Below are positions 26,640 to 35,384 of a stretch of DNA of 64,000 nt, one piece after another. Position 1 is the stretch's first letter. Each line of letters starts with the position of its first letter. The notes below the pieces were generated by a model, which made no database searches, had not been told where the DNA came from, and saw only the letters and a list, made by a program, of their open reading frames with translations. The translations under genes were made by a program, and so were the position numbers. The stretch is from Candidatus Thorarchaeota archaeon (GTDB lineage Archaea; Asgardarchaeota; Thorarchaeia; Thorarchaeales; Thorarchaeaceae): positions 2,924,464 to 2,988,463 of the forward strand of contig CP070761.1 in the NCBI GenBank assembly GCA_020348985.1, written 5' to 3'.

Positions 26640-27803
26640 CTATTCGGATGCCTTCAGGTCTTCCAATTCCTTCTCTTTCTTCTCAAGTTTCTTCTTGAGA
26701 CTCTCAAGGCGTTTGTCAAGTTTATCCGCTTGCTCTTGATAGCTTTCCGTGGGCATTGCACCAGAGGAGTGTCTCTGTTCTATGTGTTCTCGGAGCTGTC
26801 CAACGGACTTCAGTTCCTTCTTCAATGCCTTCACATCATCCTTCAATTCGCCTTCTTTCGATTCTTCGTCCGATTGGAACTGCTTTGCTGGTATCATCAC
26901 CCCAAGCTGACCCTGAGTCTTCTCAGCAAAGTCTTGGAACTGGTCTCTAAGCTTCTCAATGTTGTCCTCCACACTCGACACATGTTTACTGACCTTTTCA
27001 ATGTCCTTCTGGAGGTCAAATACTGCATCAACAAGCCTTCGTAGCGTGGACTCGAACTCCTTCGATACTGATGGCATCGGGGTTTCCTCCTTCTTCTTCT
27101 GCTCCTCAGCCACTTTACTCGGTTTTGGCGTGACAACCTGGTCACCAAGCCATCTGAATGCATTTACAGCGAACGTTTTATTCCCGGGATGCTGAAGACC
27201 TCCGCCTCTCCTGAAGATCTCATAGCTGCCTACACACAGGATTCTACCTTTACCATGCTCAGCTACCGCAATTACGGGTTGCTTTGGCGGGTCCGCAGTG
27301 TCAGAAGTGCAGGCAATCACCGTCGCTTTCTCGGTGACTTTCAGAGTACAGCCTGAAGGAATCAGAAGCTCTCGGACATCATCAGTTATTGGATGAGCGG
27401 TTATATCAGAAATAATCGGCATAGTCGGAAGCCCTGCGTTGTTCCTTTCATCCTTAATTGCAGTGTTCTCAAATGATATCCCGAAGCCTTCAGAGATCTT
27501 GCTCATGTTGTTCATCAGGCCGCGATCCCCTCCAGAGAGTGAGAGAAGGAAGAGGCCGCCCCCGTTCTCCACAAACCGCTTCAGCGTGTCAACCTCGGGC
27601 TGACGTAGCTTGGAGCTATTGGGACAACCAAAGACAAGCACCTTGCACTCTGCTATCTTCTTTGCCAGTATCATATATTCAGAATAGGGCATGGCCTCAA
27701 TGTCGTTATCTTTTAGGAGCTGTGCCAACTCAGAGTATGTCGAGTCCAGCCTTCCACGCTCATTCTGGGTTTGGTCAAAGAAGACTCTCATTCCTGAACT
27801 CAT
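26640..27803 (-). CDS. GIFT/GATase-like domain plus coiled-coil protein (IFT52-like N-terminus)
   Basis: A 387-residue cytosolic protein. Residues 1-230 look like the GIFT fold shared by GldG, the IFT52 N-terminus and DUF4350: MRVFFDQTQNERGRLDSTYSEL, then KVLVFGCPNSSKLRQPEVDTLKRFVENGGGLFLLS, ISDITAHPITDDV and VAEHGKGRILCVGSYEIF. After a linker come long helices (270-387: KEFESTLRRLVDAVFDLQ..., then a Lys/Glu-rich coiled coil to LEDLKASE). There is no signal peptide. In eukaryotes this head-plus-coil design is found in intraflagellar transport protein IFT52. A structural or sensory role is likely; orthology with IFT52 is unproven. The ATG at 27791 is an alternative start. Confidence 0.72.
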   Translation of the reverse strand: MSSGMRVFFDQTQNERGRLDSTYSELAQLLKDNDIEAMPYSEYMILAKKIAECKVLVFGCPNSSKLRQPEVDTLKRFVENGGGLFLLSLSGGDRGLMNNMSKISEGFGISFENTAIKDERNNAGLPTMPIISDITAHPITDDVRELLIPSGCTLKVTEKATVIACTSDTADPPKQPVIAVAEHGKGRILCVGSYEIFRRGGGLQHPGNKTFAVNAFRWLGDQVVTPKPSKVAEEQKKKEETPMPSVSKEFESTLRRLVDAVFDLQKDIEKVSKHVSSVEDNIEKLRDQFQDFAEKTQGQLGVMIPAKQFQSDEESKEGELKDDVKALKKELKSVGQLREHIEQRHSSGAMPTESYQEQADKLDKRLESLKKKLEKKEKELEDLKASE

Positions 27804-27913
27804 TCAGATCACCGAGTTGTCGACATGCATGAGCAAAGCATGCGTTAAGAGATTTGTGCAGACTAAGTCATCACTTCGAATCTTTTATCACAATGCAAAC
27901 CTGCTTTCAGACT

Positions 27914-28345
27914 ATGAGTCAATCCTCAGACTGCATCTTCTGCAAAATCGTAAAAGGCGAAATACCTGCCTCAGTTGTCTTTGAAGACGAGCACGTGATG
28001 GCGTTCATGGACATATTTCCAATTGCGGAAGGACATATACTTCTCATCCCGAAGGATCACTATACAAACATGCTTGATATCGATCTTGAGTTGTTGCCGC
28101 ATCTGGCAAGGAGACTGGCTTTGCTAACTCGACAGGTTGACAAGGCATTCAATGTTGGAGGTGTCATGAACATCGCTGCAAACGGTGCAGGCGCAGGTCA
28201 GGAGATACCTCATCTCCACTTCCATGTGATTCCTCGGGGCAGGGACGCCAACTACGGTTTCCGGTTTCCTCCTGGCTACCGAGAGGAAATGGCTCCGCGA
28301 GAAAAGCTCGAATCAATCGCCAAGAAGATCCAAGAAGCTGCATAG
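27914..28345 (+). CDS. HIT-family nucleotide hydrolase/transferase
   Basis: A 143-residue histidine-triad protein of the HINT/Fhit group. It has an N-terminal DCIFCKIVKGEIPASVVFEDE block with CxxC, the central VMNIAANGAGAGQEIPHLHFHVIPR containing the HxHxHxx triad (HLHFHVI), and a short C-terminal helix. These enzymes hydrolyse nucleotide phosphoramidates, adenylyl conjugates or dinucleoside polyphosphates. The ATG at 27914 puts the conserved CIFC block near residue 8; 20 upstream in-frame residues look non-homologous. It converges with the following gene. Confidence 0.93.
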   Translation: MSQSSDCIFCKIVKGEIPASVVFEDEHVMAFMDIFPIAEGHILLIPKDHYTNMLDIDLELLPHLARRLALLTRQVDKAFNVGGVMNIAANGAGAGQEIPHLHFHVIPRGRDANYGFRFPPGYREEMAPREKLESIAKKIQEAA

Positions 28346-28378
28346 GCTGCTCGGTTTTGCCCACAGTCGGTTCAAAGA

Positions 28379-28819
28379 CTACTTGGGCAAGTTGAGCAGA
28401 TTCAATCCAGTAGGGCCATCTATCGCGCGTTTCAGTTCGTCGTCTAGTTCTGTCAGAAATAGCTCGATTGTAACTGATACTTCACATCCTTGCATCACAT
28501 GACCGCCAAAGCAGTTTCCTTCCCGGTCCGAAACGACCATGTGTGCATGTACAGCCACTAATCCGTCTCCCGAAAGGGCCACATTGCCCGTAAGCGATAC
28601 AACTTCTAGGTTTTTCTCGATGTCATAGCTGAGGTATTCCTTTGTCTCCATGTCAAAGAAACCCAAGCGTGCCTTGGAAATGGCTCCAATGCCAAAGAAC
28701 TGGGCCGCTTTGATTTCATTTTCAATGGCAATAGAAGAAATAGCATCAATTGTGTCTTCACCAGGCAGCAGGCGAGACACTAGGACTCGCCGTGCCTTGG
28801 TTGTAATTGTCCGAACCAT
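28379..28819 (-). CDS. PPC-domain (DUF296) protein
   Basis: About 146 residues of PPC/DUF296 fold. It starts near TTKARRVLVSRLLPGEDTIDAISSIAIENEIKAAQFFGIGAIS and has LTGNVALSGDGLVAVHAHMVVSDREGNCFGGHVMQGCEV, the conserved His-rich strand, with a C-terminal FLTELDDELKR segment. Archaeal members are stand-alone trimers of about 140 residues and unclear function; plant homologues sit beside AT-hooks on chromatin. I place the start at ATG 28819 because the PPC core begins there; an ATG at 28924 would add 35 non-PPC residues and reach to within 1 bp of the polB start. Which one is used is open. Confidence 0.85.
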   Translation of the reverse strand: MVRTITTKARRVLVSRLLPGEDTIDAISSIAIENEIKAAQFFGIGAISKARLGFFDMETKEYLSYDIEKNLEVVSLTGNVALSGDGLVAVHAHMVVSDREGNCFGGHVMQGCEVSVTIELFLTELDDELKRAIDGPTGLNLLNLPK

Positions 28820-28925
28820 GTTGCCACTGAAAGCAACCTCTCTAATGAAGGGCTCGCAGCCACCTTCATTGTGCTTTTGGGAAGCGCTTATCAGGATAGG
28901 TCCGCCCACGAATGCTTGAGACATC

Positions 28926-31730
28926 TTGAGCAACGAAAAGGATGATAGGGAAGAAGGCCAGTCAAGCCTGGAGGACTTCTTCGCTTCCACAAACGGTCAT
29001 GATGGAAGGCCTAATGAGACGAATAAGGCGGAAGAATCTAGGGATTCCCACAAGAAGACATCTGAATCAGATATTACTGCCAAGAACGCTCAAGATGACG
29101 GAGAGGAAACAACTGAGGATGAGCTTGACGAAGACGTTGACGTCGCTCCGATGGACCGTGTAGGAAAGCTCGACACGCCGAAAGATCTTCCTCCATCCTA
29201 CCTGCTCTCGGTTGATTATGCTGGTCCCGAAAGAAAGGCTATCATCCGATTGTACAACCCGGAAAAGAAGAAGATCTACTTTTGGTTTGACAACACAGGG
29301 CATAAACCCTTCTGCTATACTGACCTTCCCGTTCAGGCCGCTGAATCAATAGCTAGGCGCCATCAAGGGTTCATTAGTGCAGAAGAAGTCGAGCTCATCG
29401 ACCTGTTGAGTGATGAGAAACGGAAAATGACGAAGATTTCTGCTAGTGATCCCTTGGCTATTGGTGGCGCACCTGGGGCTATCCGTGAGATGCTGAAGGG
29501 TGCTTCGGGTCCTGACGGTGTGGAAATCAGCCGCGCCTGGGAAGCCAATATCCGATACAGAAACTGCTATTCCTATGACCAGGAGATTGCCTCAGGACTT
29601 TTGTACAAGATTGAGAACGGAGATCTTCTTTCAGTCATTCCTGAGATTGACAAGCAAATCATGAAGGAATTCCGGGCCGCCTTTGCTAATGAATCCGAAC
29701 TGGAGGGGATCATGGAGACCTATTCACCCATGTTCTTCACTGAGGTGCCTGACATCCGAAGGATTGCGGTTGATATCGAGGTCTATACTCCTGTCAAGAA
29801 TAGAATTCCTGATGCTGTGACTGCTCCCTATCCAATCACAGCAATAGGGCTGTGTGACAATGAAGGCTACAACAAGTGTTTCTTGTTGAGGCGGAAAGGT
29901 CACCCAGAGGGGAAGAAAGGAAAGGACTATCCTAAAGAGCTTGAGGTAGTCTTCTTTGACGATGAGAAAGAGATGCTCATAGAGGCATTCAGAATCATCG
30001 ATGACTATCCGATTGTTTTGTCATTTGTTGGCGATGCTTTTGATCTCAACTACCTATATCATCGTGCGCAGAAGATCAATATCGACATGGACAAACACTG
30101 TCCTATACGGCTTGGCCGAGATGTTGCATTACTTAGGCGCGGGATTCATGTTGACCTTTACAGATTCCTCAAGAATCCGTCAATTCGACTCTATGCCCTG
30201 TCCGGTGCGTATGAAGGGTACAATCTTGATTCGATAGCTAGGGGGCTCCTGGACTATGGAAAGCTCGAGCTAAGTGATGACATCTCCTCGTTGCCGTACT
30301 ATGAGCTTGCACACTATTGCTGGAGAGATGCAAACATCAATCTCCGAATCACACAATTCGATGACAATTTGCTTCTCAGGCTGATCATACTGCTCATGAG
30401 AATCTCGCGCCTATCCATGGAGGATGTCACTCGTCTAGGCATATCTTCGTGGATTCAATCCCTGTTTCGGCAGGAGCATAGGTCTCATAACTACCTTATT
30501 CCCCGACAGATTGACATTCAGATTGCCAAGTCGCCAGACGCGCACACTGAAGCTACGATCAAGGACAAGGCATTCAAAGGTGCAATTGTCATCGAACCTG
30601 TTGCGGGTGTACACTTCAATGCCACTGTACTAGATTTTGCCAGCCTGTATCCTACAATCATGAAAAAACACAACATTAGCTACGAGACAGTAGATTGTCC
30701 TCATGAAACCTGCCGCACAGACCCCCGTCGCCAGGTGCCTGAAACCGGCCATTGGACCTGCAAAGAACGTCGAGGAATGATTTCGCAGACCATCGGCTTC
30801 TTCAGAGACACGAGAGTGAAGTGGTTCAAATCAAAGAGCAAGGACCCCAAACTCAATGAAGCTACAAAGGCTTGGTATTCTGTTGTTGAGAAGGCGTTGA
30901 AAGTATTCGTCAACGCATCCTACGGCGTCACAGGGGCTCAACACTTCGAGCTTTTCTGCATGCCGGCCGCAGAGAGCGTGACGGCCTACGGAAGGAATGC
31001 CATTATCAAAGCAAAAGAGAAAGCTGAGTCGATGGGCATTCGAGTCCTCTACGGTGATACTGACTCGGTCTTTCTTGATAGTCCCTCTGTAGAACAACAG
31101 CAAGAGCTGATTGAATGGTCGAGGGGGGAGCTCGGAATTGATCTGGAAGTCGAGAAGACCTACAAATACGTAGCATTATCCGAAAGGAAGAAGAACTACA
31201 TAGGCGTCTATCCTTCTGGCTATGTTGAAGTAAAAGGGCTAAGCGGCAAGAAGAGAAACACACCCGACTTTGCTCAAGATGCCTTCAGACAGATGCTTGA
31301 GATCCTGAGCAAGGTAGATTCTGTTGAGGGTTTTGAGTCTGCAAAAGAGGAAGTCCGCGAGGTAATCAATTGTGTTCTTGATAGACTCGAAGGAAAGGCA
31401 GATCCGTATTCCCCGGAAGAACTGGCATATCGTGTTCAGATGACTAAGCCACTCAGTCAGTATGGCAAAACTGTTCCTCAGCATGTCAGGGCAGCAAAGA
31501 TTCTGAGAGAAGCAGGTCACGATGTGCCACCCGGCACAATCGTTGAATACATCAAGGTGAAGGGTGACCCTTCTGTAATTCCTGTTCCTCTTGCCCTAGA
31601 GGCAAGCTACTGGATAGACAAGGATAAGTATCTAGACACTTTGAGGTCTGTTTTTGAGCAGGTTTTGGATTCAGTAGGTATCGACTTCGAGGAGCTGCTC
31701 GGATTCACAACGCTCGACCAGTTCTTCTGA
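28926..31730 (+). CDS. polB: Family B DNA polymerase
   Basis: A 934-residue replicative-type family B polymerase with proofreading. Exonuclease motifs are DIEVY, the ExoII region SFVGDAFDLNYLYHRA, and ExoIII YCWRDAN. Polymerase motifs are A (VLDFASLYPTIM), B (KVFVNASYG) and C (YGDTDSVF). The first 85 residues are an acidic, disordered extension rich in Glu/Asp. Two PCNA-interacting motifs are visible: QSSLEDFF at residues 12-19 and a C-terminal TTLDQFF ending the protein. The TTG at 28926 is the start that keeps the N-terminal motif. No nearby partner gene is evident. Confidence 0.95.
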   Translation: MSNEKDDREEGQSSLEDFFASTNGHDGRPNETNKAEESRDSHKKTSESDITAKNAQDDGEETTEDELDEDVDVAPMDRVGKLDTPKDLPPSYLLSVDYAGPERKAIIRLYNPEKKKIYFWFDNTGHKPFCYTDLPVQAAESIARRHQGFISAEEVELIDLLSDEKRKMTKISASDPLAIGGAPGAIREMLKGASGPDGVEISRAWEANIRYRNCYSYDQEIASGLLYKIENGDLLSVIPEIDKQIMKEFRAAFANESELEGIMETYSPMFFTEVPDIRRIAVDIEVYTPVKNRIPDAVTAPYPITAIGLCDNEGYNKCFLLRRKGHPEGKKGKDYPKELEVVFFDDEKEMLIEAFRIIDDYPIVLSFVGDAFDLNYLYHRAQKINIDMDKHCPIRLGRDVALLRRGIHVDLYRFLKNPSIRLYALSGAYEGYNLDSIARGLLDYGKLELSDDISSLPYYELAHYCWRDANINLRITQFDDNLLLRLIILLMRISRLSMEDVTRLGISSWIQSLFRQEHRSHNYLIPRQIDIQIAKSPDAHTEATIKDKAFKGAIVIEPVAGVHFNATVLDFASLYPTIMKKHNISYETVDCPHETCRTDPRRQVPETGHWTCKERRGMISQTIGFFRDTRVKWFKSKSKDPKLNEATKAWYSVVEKALKVFVNASYGVTGAQHFELFCMPAAESVTAYGRNAIIKAKEKAESMGIRVLYGDTDSVFLDSPSVEQQQELIEWSRGELGIDLEVEKTYKYVALSERKKNYIGVYPSGYVEVKGLSGKKRNTPDFAQDAFRQMLEILSKVDSVEGFESAKEEVREVINCVLDRLEGKADPYSPEELAYRVQMTKPLSQYGKTVPQHVRAAKILREAGHDVPPGTIVEYIKVKGDPSVIPVPLALEASYWIDKDKYLDTLRSVFEQVLDSVGIDFEELLGFTTLDQFF

Positions 31731-31919
31731 AACGATGTCAGTCGCAGTCTATCCAAAAAAAGGCCGTTGATTTGCCAAATAGAAACCTACGAGACACGCC
31801 TCTGGAGCAATCATTGCGTGGAAAGCTGTCTTTTAGGTCAAATCTGATGTTCTTAATCTAGTGTATTAATTCACATTTCGTGATTCTACATAGAGATAGA
31901 GATTCCGTCCGAATAATAT

Positions 31920-32921
31920 GTGTGGAGATCAGACGTGCAAAAGACTTGGCCTTTGCTCATGGTGCTGTTCCTACTATTCGTAGCCACAGTCCCTGATCCT
32001 GGTGACGTGACACCAGGCCAAGACCTGCTCTTTGATCCAATCAACATAAGGGTCGAGATGGCCTCAGATGGGATCACTTTAGTCATAATCGAAACAAGAG
32101 TCACCAACATAGGCAACATTTCACGTTCGACGGTTGAGCTCCGATTGGAATCGCTCCAGATTACAAGAGTCTCAGCCCAGGTTGATGGGGAGGACGTAGA
32201 CACACTAGTAGTAGAAGTCGAGAGACACTCGATAGTGGTTGTTGAGGTCCCCGGTGGTCTTGCCCCTGATCAATCCCGATCGCTGTCTCTTGAGATTGAG
32301 TCCGGTGACATTCAAACCTCCTTCTCGCTTGCTAGTGGCAGCCAAAACCTGCGAGGCAGTCTACTCTTCTACTTTAAACCCAACTCACGAGTGGGCAATC
32401 TCAGCATGACTGCAGTCTTGCCTGTTCATGCGTCGCTGAACTACGAGTCTGTCACTCCTCTCTATCCGAATGCAAATCAGAATTTCACAGACGGAGAATC
32501 CCTTGTGTTTGTATGGTTTTTGGACGAGCTTCAGCCTGGTGAGGAGAAGATGTTTCTCGTCAGCTACGTGATTCCATATGTTCCGCCTGCCCAAGAGGGT
32601 CTCTCCATAACCGCGGCGTTTATTGCAGGGTTGTTAAGCGGTCTGGGTATACTGAGTGTCGTCGTATTCAGGCCTTCGCTTCCTACTAGAGCTGGCGACG
32701 ACAATGACGTTCCATTTGCGGGCCTCACATCCGAAGAGGAGACCATCCTAGGCTTGATTCGGGATAAGGGCGGATCCTGCTCACAGAAGGAGCTCTACAC
32801 TCAGCTGAGCATTTCCGAATCAAAGATCAGTCTGATTCTGAGGAATCTCGAAGAACGAGAGTTGGTGCGGCGTCTTCGTTCTGGGCGCGAGAACACTGTA
32901 CACCTGGTTGATAGCAAGTAG
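31920..32921 (+). CDS. Membrane-anchored winged-helix transcriptional regulator
   Basis: A 333-residue protein. A hydrophobic helix at about residues 10-25 acts as signal or first membrane segment, and an extracellular beta-rich domain follows (about 40-225, with TRVTNIGNISRSTVELRLESLQ and VVEVPGGLAPDQSR). A second membrane helix lies near 232-252 (ITAAFIAGLLSGLGILSVVVF) and a cytosolic winged-helix domain closes the protein (TSEEETILGLIRDKGGSCSQKELYTQLSISESKISLILRNLEERELVRRL). It would sense a signal outside the cell and act directly on DNA at the membrane. The start is GTG 31920. Target and ligand are unknown. Confidence 0.8.
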   Translation: MWRSDVQKTWPLLMVLFLLFVATVPDPGDVTPGQDLLFDPINIRVEMASDGITLVIIETRVTNIGNISRSTVELRLESLQITRVSAQVDGEDVDTLVVEVERHSIVVVEVPGGLAPDQSRSLSLEIESGDIQTSFSLASGSQNLRGSLLFYFKPNSRVGNLSMTAVLPVHASLNYESVTPLYPNANQNFTDGESLVFVWFLDELQPGEEKMFLVSYVIPYVPPAQEGLSITAAFIAGLLSGLGILSVVVFRPSLPTRAGDDNDVPFAGLTSEEETILGLIRDKGGSCSQKELYTQLSISESKISLILRNLEERELVRRLRSGRENTVHLVDSK

Positions 32922-32951
32922 GTTCTCTACTGATCAGTTTGAGATGGAGAG

Positions 32952-32974
32952 GCTGGTGGAAATAACCCACCAGC
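32952..32974 (+). terminator. Hairpin after the membrane regulator gene
   Basis: Perfect 8 bp stem GCTGGTGG/CCACCAGC (32952-32959 with 32967-32974, loop aaataac), 31 bp after the stop codon. No T-run follows at once, so it may be a processing or stability element instead of a terminator. Confidence 0.4.
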
Positions 32975-32986
32975 TTGTAGAGATAG

Positions 32987-33054
32987 GAGACTGGCGATTC
33001 TTGAGACCACCAGTCTCTCCGAATAATGGCAGTGGAGAATCACTGCAAGCCATT
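32987..33054 (+). repeat. Two further inverted repeats
   Basis: GAGACTGG (32987-32994) pairs with CCAGTCTC (33010-33017). AATGGCAGTG (33025-33034) pairs with CACTGC (33041-33046) and, after a 4-nt bulge, CATT (33051-33054). With the hairpin at 32952 this gives three consecutive stems in about 100 bp. Confidence 0.45.
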
Positions 33055-33454
33055 CTTTTCAGATTCTGTTTATAATGACTCTGAGCAGCGTAATGGCTTG
33101 CCTGCTTCAAATGGGTCCTATGAATGCCCATTTTCTCTGTGAATGGTTTATGAACACTTTGAACTCTTGGCGGCCCAAATTGATTGTTGTGATTATACAT
33201 TCGCTTTTCATCCCAGCTTTGATCCAACAACTGATTTTCTCAAGAATGGCTCTGAGGGGAAGACCTAGAAATCAAGTGCCCTTTTTTTGCAGGCCATACT
33301 TTGGGGTATTCGGTCTTTCATTATCAGGCTACGTTACCGGTCAAATCCATGGAAGGATTTCGATAAGAATTCAAAGCATCCATAAACTTTAATATGCCGA
33401 AAGGGGGCCTATCGGACCTTTTTTGAATCAGGCAAGCTCTTACTGAGTTCAGAG

Positions 33455-33510
33455 TCATTATATAACATTCAGCGTGAGCTGTCAATGTCCAACTCGACTC
33501 GGAAGAGGAG
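33455..33510 (+). promoter_or_regulatory. Promoter and ribosome-binding region of the solute-binding protein gene
   Basis: TATA box ttatataac at 33458-33466 preceded by a purine-rich BRE-like agagtca, with predicted transcription start near 33487. A gaggag Shine-Dalgarno-like site lies at 33506-33510, 14 bp before the ATG at 33525. Confidence 0.6.
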
Positions 33511-33524
33511 AATAGAGAAAAGAA

Positions 33525-35369
33525 ATGACAACCACTCGTGCTAAGAGGACAATTGCAATTACTCTCGTTCTTGCGTTCTCATTAATGGCAATCTCCCCGA
33601 TTTTTGCCGCGGCGCAACCGCCGCCGGCTTCCGACTGGAAGGTCGGTCCATATATCGACAAGATTGTCTTTGATGTTATTCAGCAAGACGACCAACGCAT
33701 ATTGGCCTTGCAGAACAATGAAATTGACATAATTGACAGCTTCATTGAACCGGATTTCGTGCCTGTTGTGGAAGCTACTGAGAATGTAGCAACAGCTTCC
33801 AACATCAGAAACGGCTATGGACTTGTTGACATAAACACTGCAAAGTATCCAATGAACATCACGAACTTCCGCCGAGCTGTTGCATTTGCCCTAGACAAAC
33901 AGGCAATCCAACAGGACATCTTCGAAGGACTTTCGAATGCGCATGACTCACTCGTTCCGGCTACGAACCCATTCTCCATTGAGGGACAGTTGCCCTATAC
34001 CTACTACGAGAGGAACGTAGATGAAGGCAACAGGCTTCTGGATCTTGAGGGCTTCGTTGACGTAGACCTTGATGGTTGGAGAGAAGCTCCAAACGGTGAG
34101 CCCTTTGACATTCTAGTCGAGGCTTCAACAACATCGAATGTTGCCCAGGAGGTAGGTACCTTCGTTGCTAGTGCTTTGACTGACATTGGTGTCAATGCTC
34201 GGATGGAGCCAACCGACTTCTACGAATACCTCAACAGGCTGTACTTCCATCTGGACTTTGACATGGTCTTCTATGCAAACACATGGGGTAGCTATGACAT
34301 CGATCAGATGATGCAGAACTACTGGGGCGATTATGTAGACGAGCCATATCAGAACTCAGTCAACTGGGTTAACGCTACCTACGACAGCTGGATGGACCAG
34401 CTACTCTACGGTGAGACCTTCGAGGAGGTATATGAGGCAGCAATTGAGATGCAGAAGATTTGGGTTTGGTCAGTACCGATGCTAGTCTGCTATGAGAACC
34501 AGTATATCTTTGCATTCCGTGATGACACGTTCACCGGTCATGTAAATGACCCACTAAGTGGAGCCGCAGGATTCTGGACCAACATGAAGGTCCAGCGGAC
34601 TGAGGGTGGTCCATTCGGAGGTACCTTCCGATGGGGACAGTCAATTGACATCAACACCTTCAACTACCTGGGATCAAGTAGCTCAGGCTACACTCAGGAT
34701 GTGCTAGAGAACATTGCGTGGGGCGCAGCAGCCCTTCAGATTGTAGACGGTGAAGGTTATTGGAGAAACTGGTTCGCTGAGGAAATCATCAGCGAGACAC
34801 ACGCCGATAACCCCGCAGTACCCGAGGGTTACAACCGATTCACAATAAACATGATCCAGAACGCAACTCACTCTGATGGAATGCCGGTTACTGCAGAGGA
34901 CGCAGCCTTCTCCCTGAACTTCTTCAGGGATGCACCGGGCAACTTCCTGGCTCCTCCGCTTGCGCGGATGACTGCAGCATACGCTCCAACCACATACTCA
35001 TTGGTAGTAGAGTTTGACACTGTGTCATACTGGAACCTCCACAACTTCGCGAATATACCGATTATTCCGAAGCACTTCTTCGAAAACATACCTATCGAGG
35101 AGTGGAACCTTTGGCAGCCTGACCCGGTAGCTGATGAATACATCACTCAAGGGCCATTCTATGTCAGTGACCGTGTAGAGGGTGAGTTCACAGAACTGAC
35201 CTACAACCCAGACTGGGTCTTTGCACCTGACAGAACTGCTCCAACGACCACGACAACCACCACACCACCTCCACCACCGGCTGACTTTACGATGGCAATC
35301 GTAGCTGGTGCTGTTGGCGCGGCTGTTGTAATTATGGTTGGCGGATATGTCCTAATGAGACAGAGATAG
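33525..35369 (+). CDS. Membrane-anchored family 5 extracellular solute-binding protein with swapped lobes
   Basis: A 614-residue surface protein: signal peptide at 1-30, C-terminal Thr/Pro linker (TTTTTTTPPPPP) and a membrane anchor ending RQR. The body matches SBP_bac_5 peptide-binding proteins, but the order is reversed. Residues of about 40-335 correspond to the usual C-terminal half (YIDKIVFDVIQQDDQRILAL, NNEIDIID, FRRAVAFALDKQAI, WMDQLL). Residues of about 345-585 correspond to the usual N-terminal half (GGTFRWGQSIDINTFNYL, DGMPVTAEDAAFSLNFF, QGPFYVSD, NPDWVF). No permease or ATPase genes are adjacent. It likely captures peptides or similar ligands at the cell surface. Confidence 0.85.
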   Translation: MTTTRAKRTIAITLVLAFSLMAISPIFAAAQPPPASDWKVGPYIDKIVFDVIQQDDQRILALQNNEIDIIDSFIEPDFVPVVEATENVATASNIRNGYGLVDINTAKYPMNITNFRRAVAFALDKQAIQQDIFEGLSNAHDSLVPATNPFSIEGQLPYTYYERNVDEGNRLLDLEGFVDVDLDGWREAPNGEPFDILVEASTTSNVAQEVGTFVASALTDIGVNARMEPTDFYEYLNRLYFHLDFDMVFYANTWGSYDIDQMMQNYWGDYVDEPYQNSVNWVNATYDSWMDQLLYGETFEEVYEAAIEMQKIWVWSVPMLVCYENQYIFAFRDDTFTGHVNDPLSGAAGFWTNMKVQRTEGGPFGGTFRWGQSIDINTFNYLGSSSSGYTQDVLENIAWGAAALQIVDGEGYWRNWFAEEIISETHADNPAVPEGYNRFTINMIQNATHSDGMPVTAEDAAFSLNFFRDAPGNFLAPPLARMTAAYAPTTYSLVVEFDTVSYWNLHNFANIPIIPKHFFENIPIEEWNLWQPDPVADEYITQGPFYVSDRVEGEFTELTYNPDWVFAPDRTAPTTTTTTTPPPPPADFTMAIVAGAVGAAVVIMVGGYVLMRQR

Positions 35370-35384
35370 GACAACCTAGAATCA

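Larger units (their letters stand above)
32922..33524. other. 603 bp non-coding region with hairpins and the SBP promoter
   Basis: I find no convincing gene here; the open frames of 98 and 105 codons on either strand have low-complexity, non-protein-like composition. The first 130 bp hold three stable inverted repeats (listed separately). A T-run (ctttttt near 33417-33424) and a TATA box at 33458 follow. A structured non-coding RNA or a long 3' end of the regulator mRNA are both possible. Confidence 0.5.

Noticed and set aside
28820..28924. N-terminal extension of the PPC protein from ATG 28924
   Set aside because: The PPC core starts at 28819 and the extension has no PPC character, although it cannot be excluded.
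32934..33230. 98-codon minus-strand ORF in the non-coding region
   Set aside because: It overlaps the three hairpins, has low-complexity composition and no start signal.
33075..33392. 105-codon plus-strand ORF in the non-coding region
   Set aside because: It lies across the hairpin region, lacks a start signal and has no recognisable domain; non-coding is the simpler reading.
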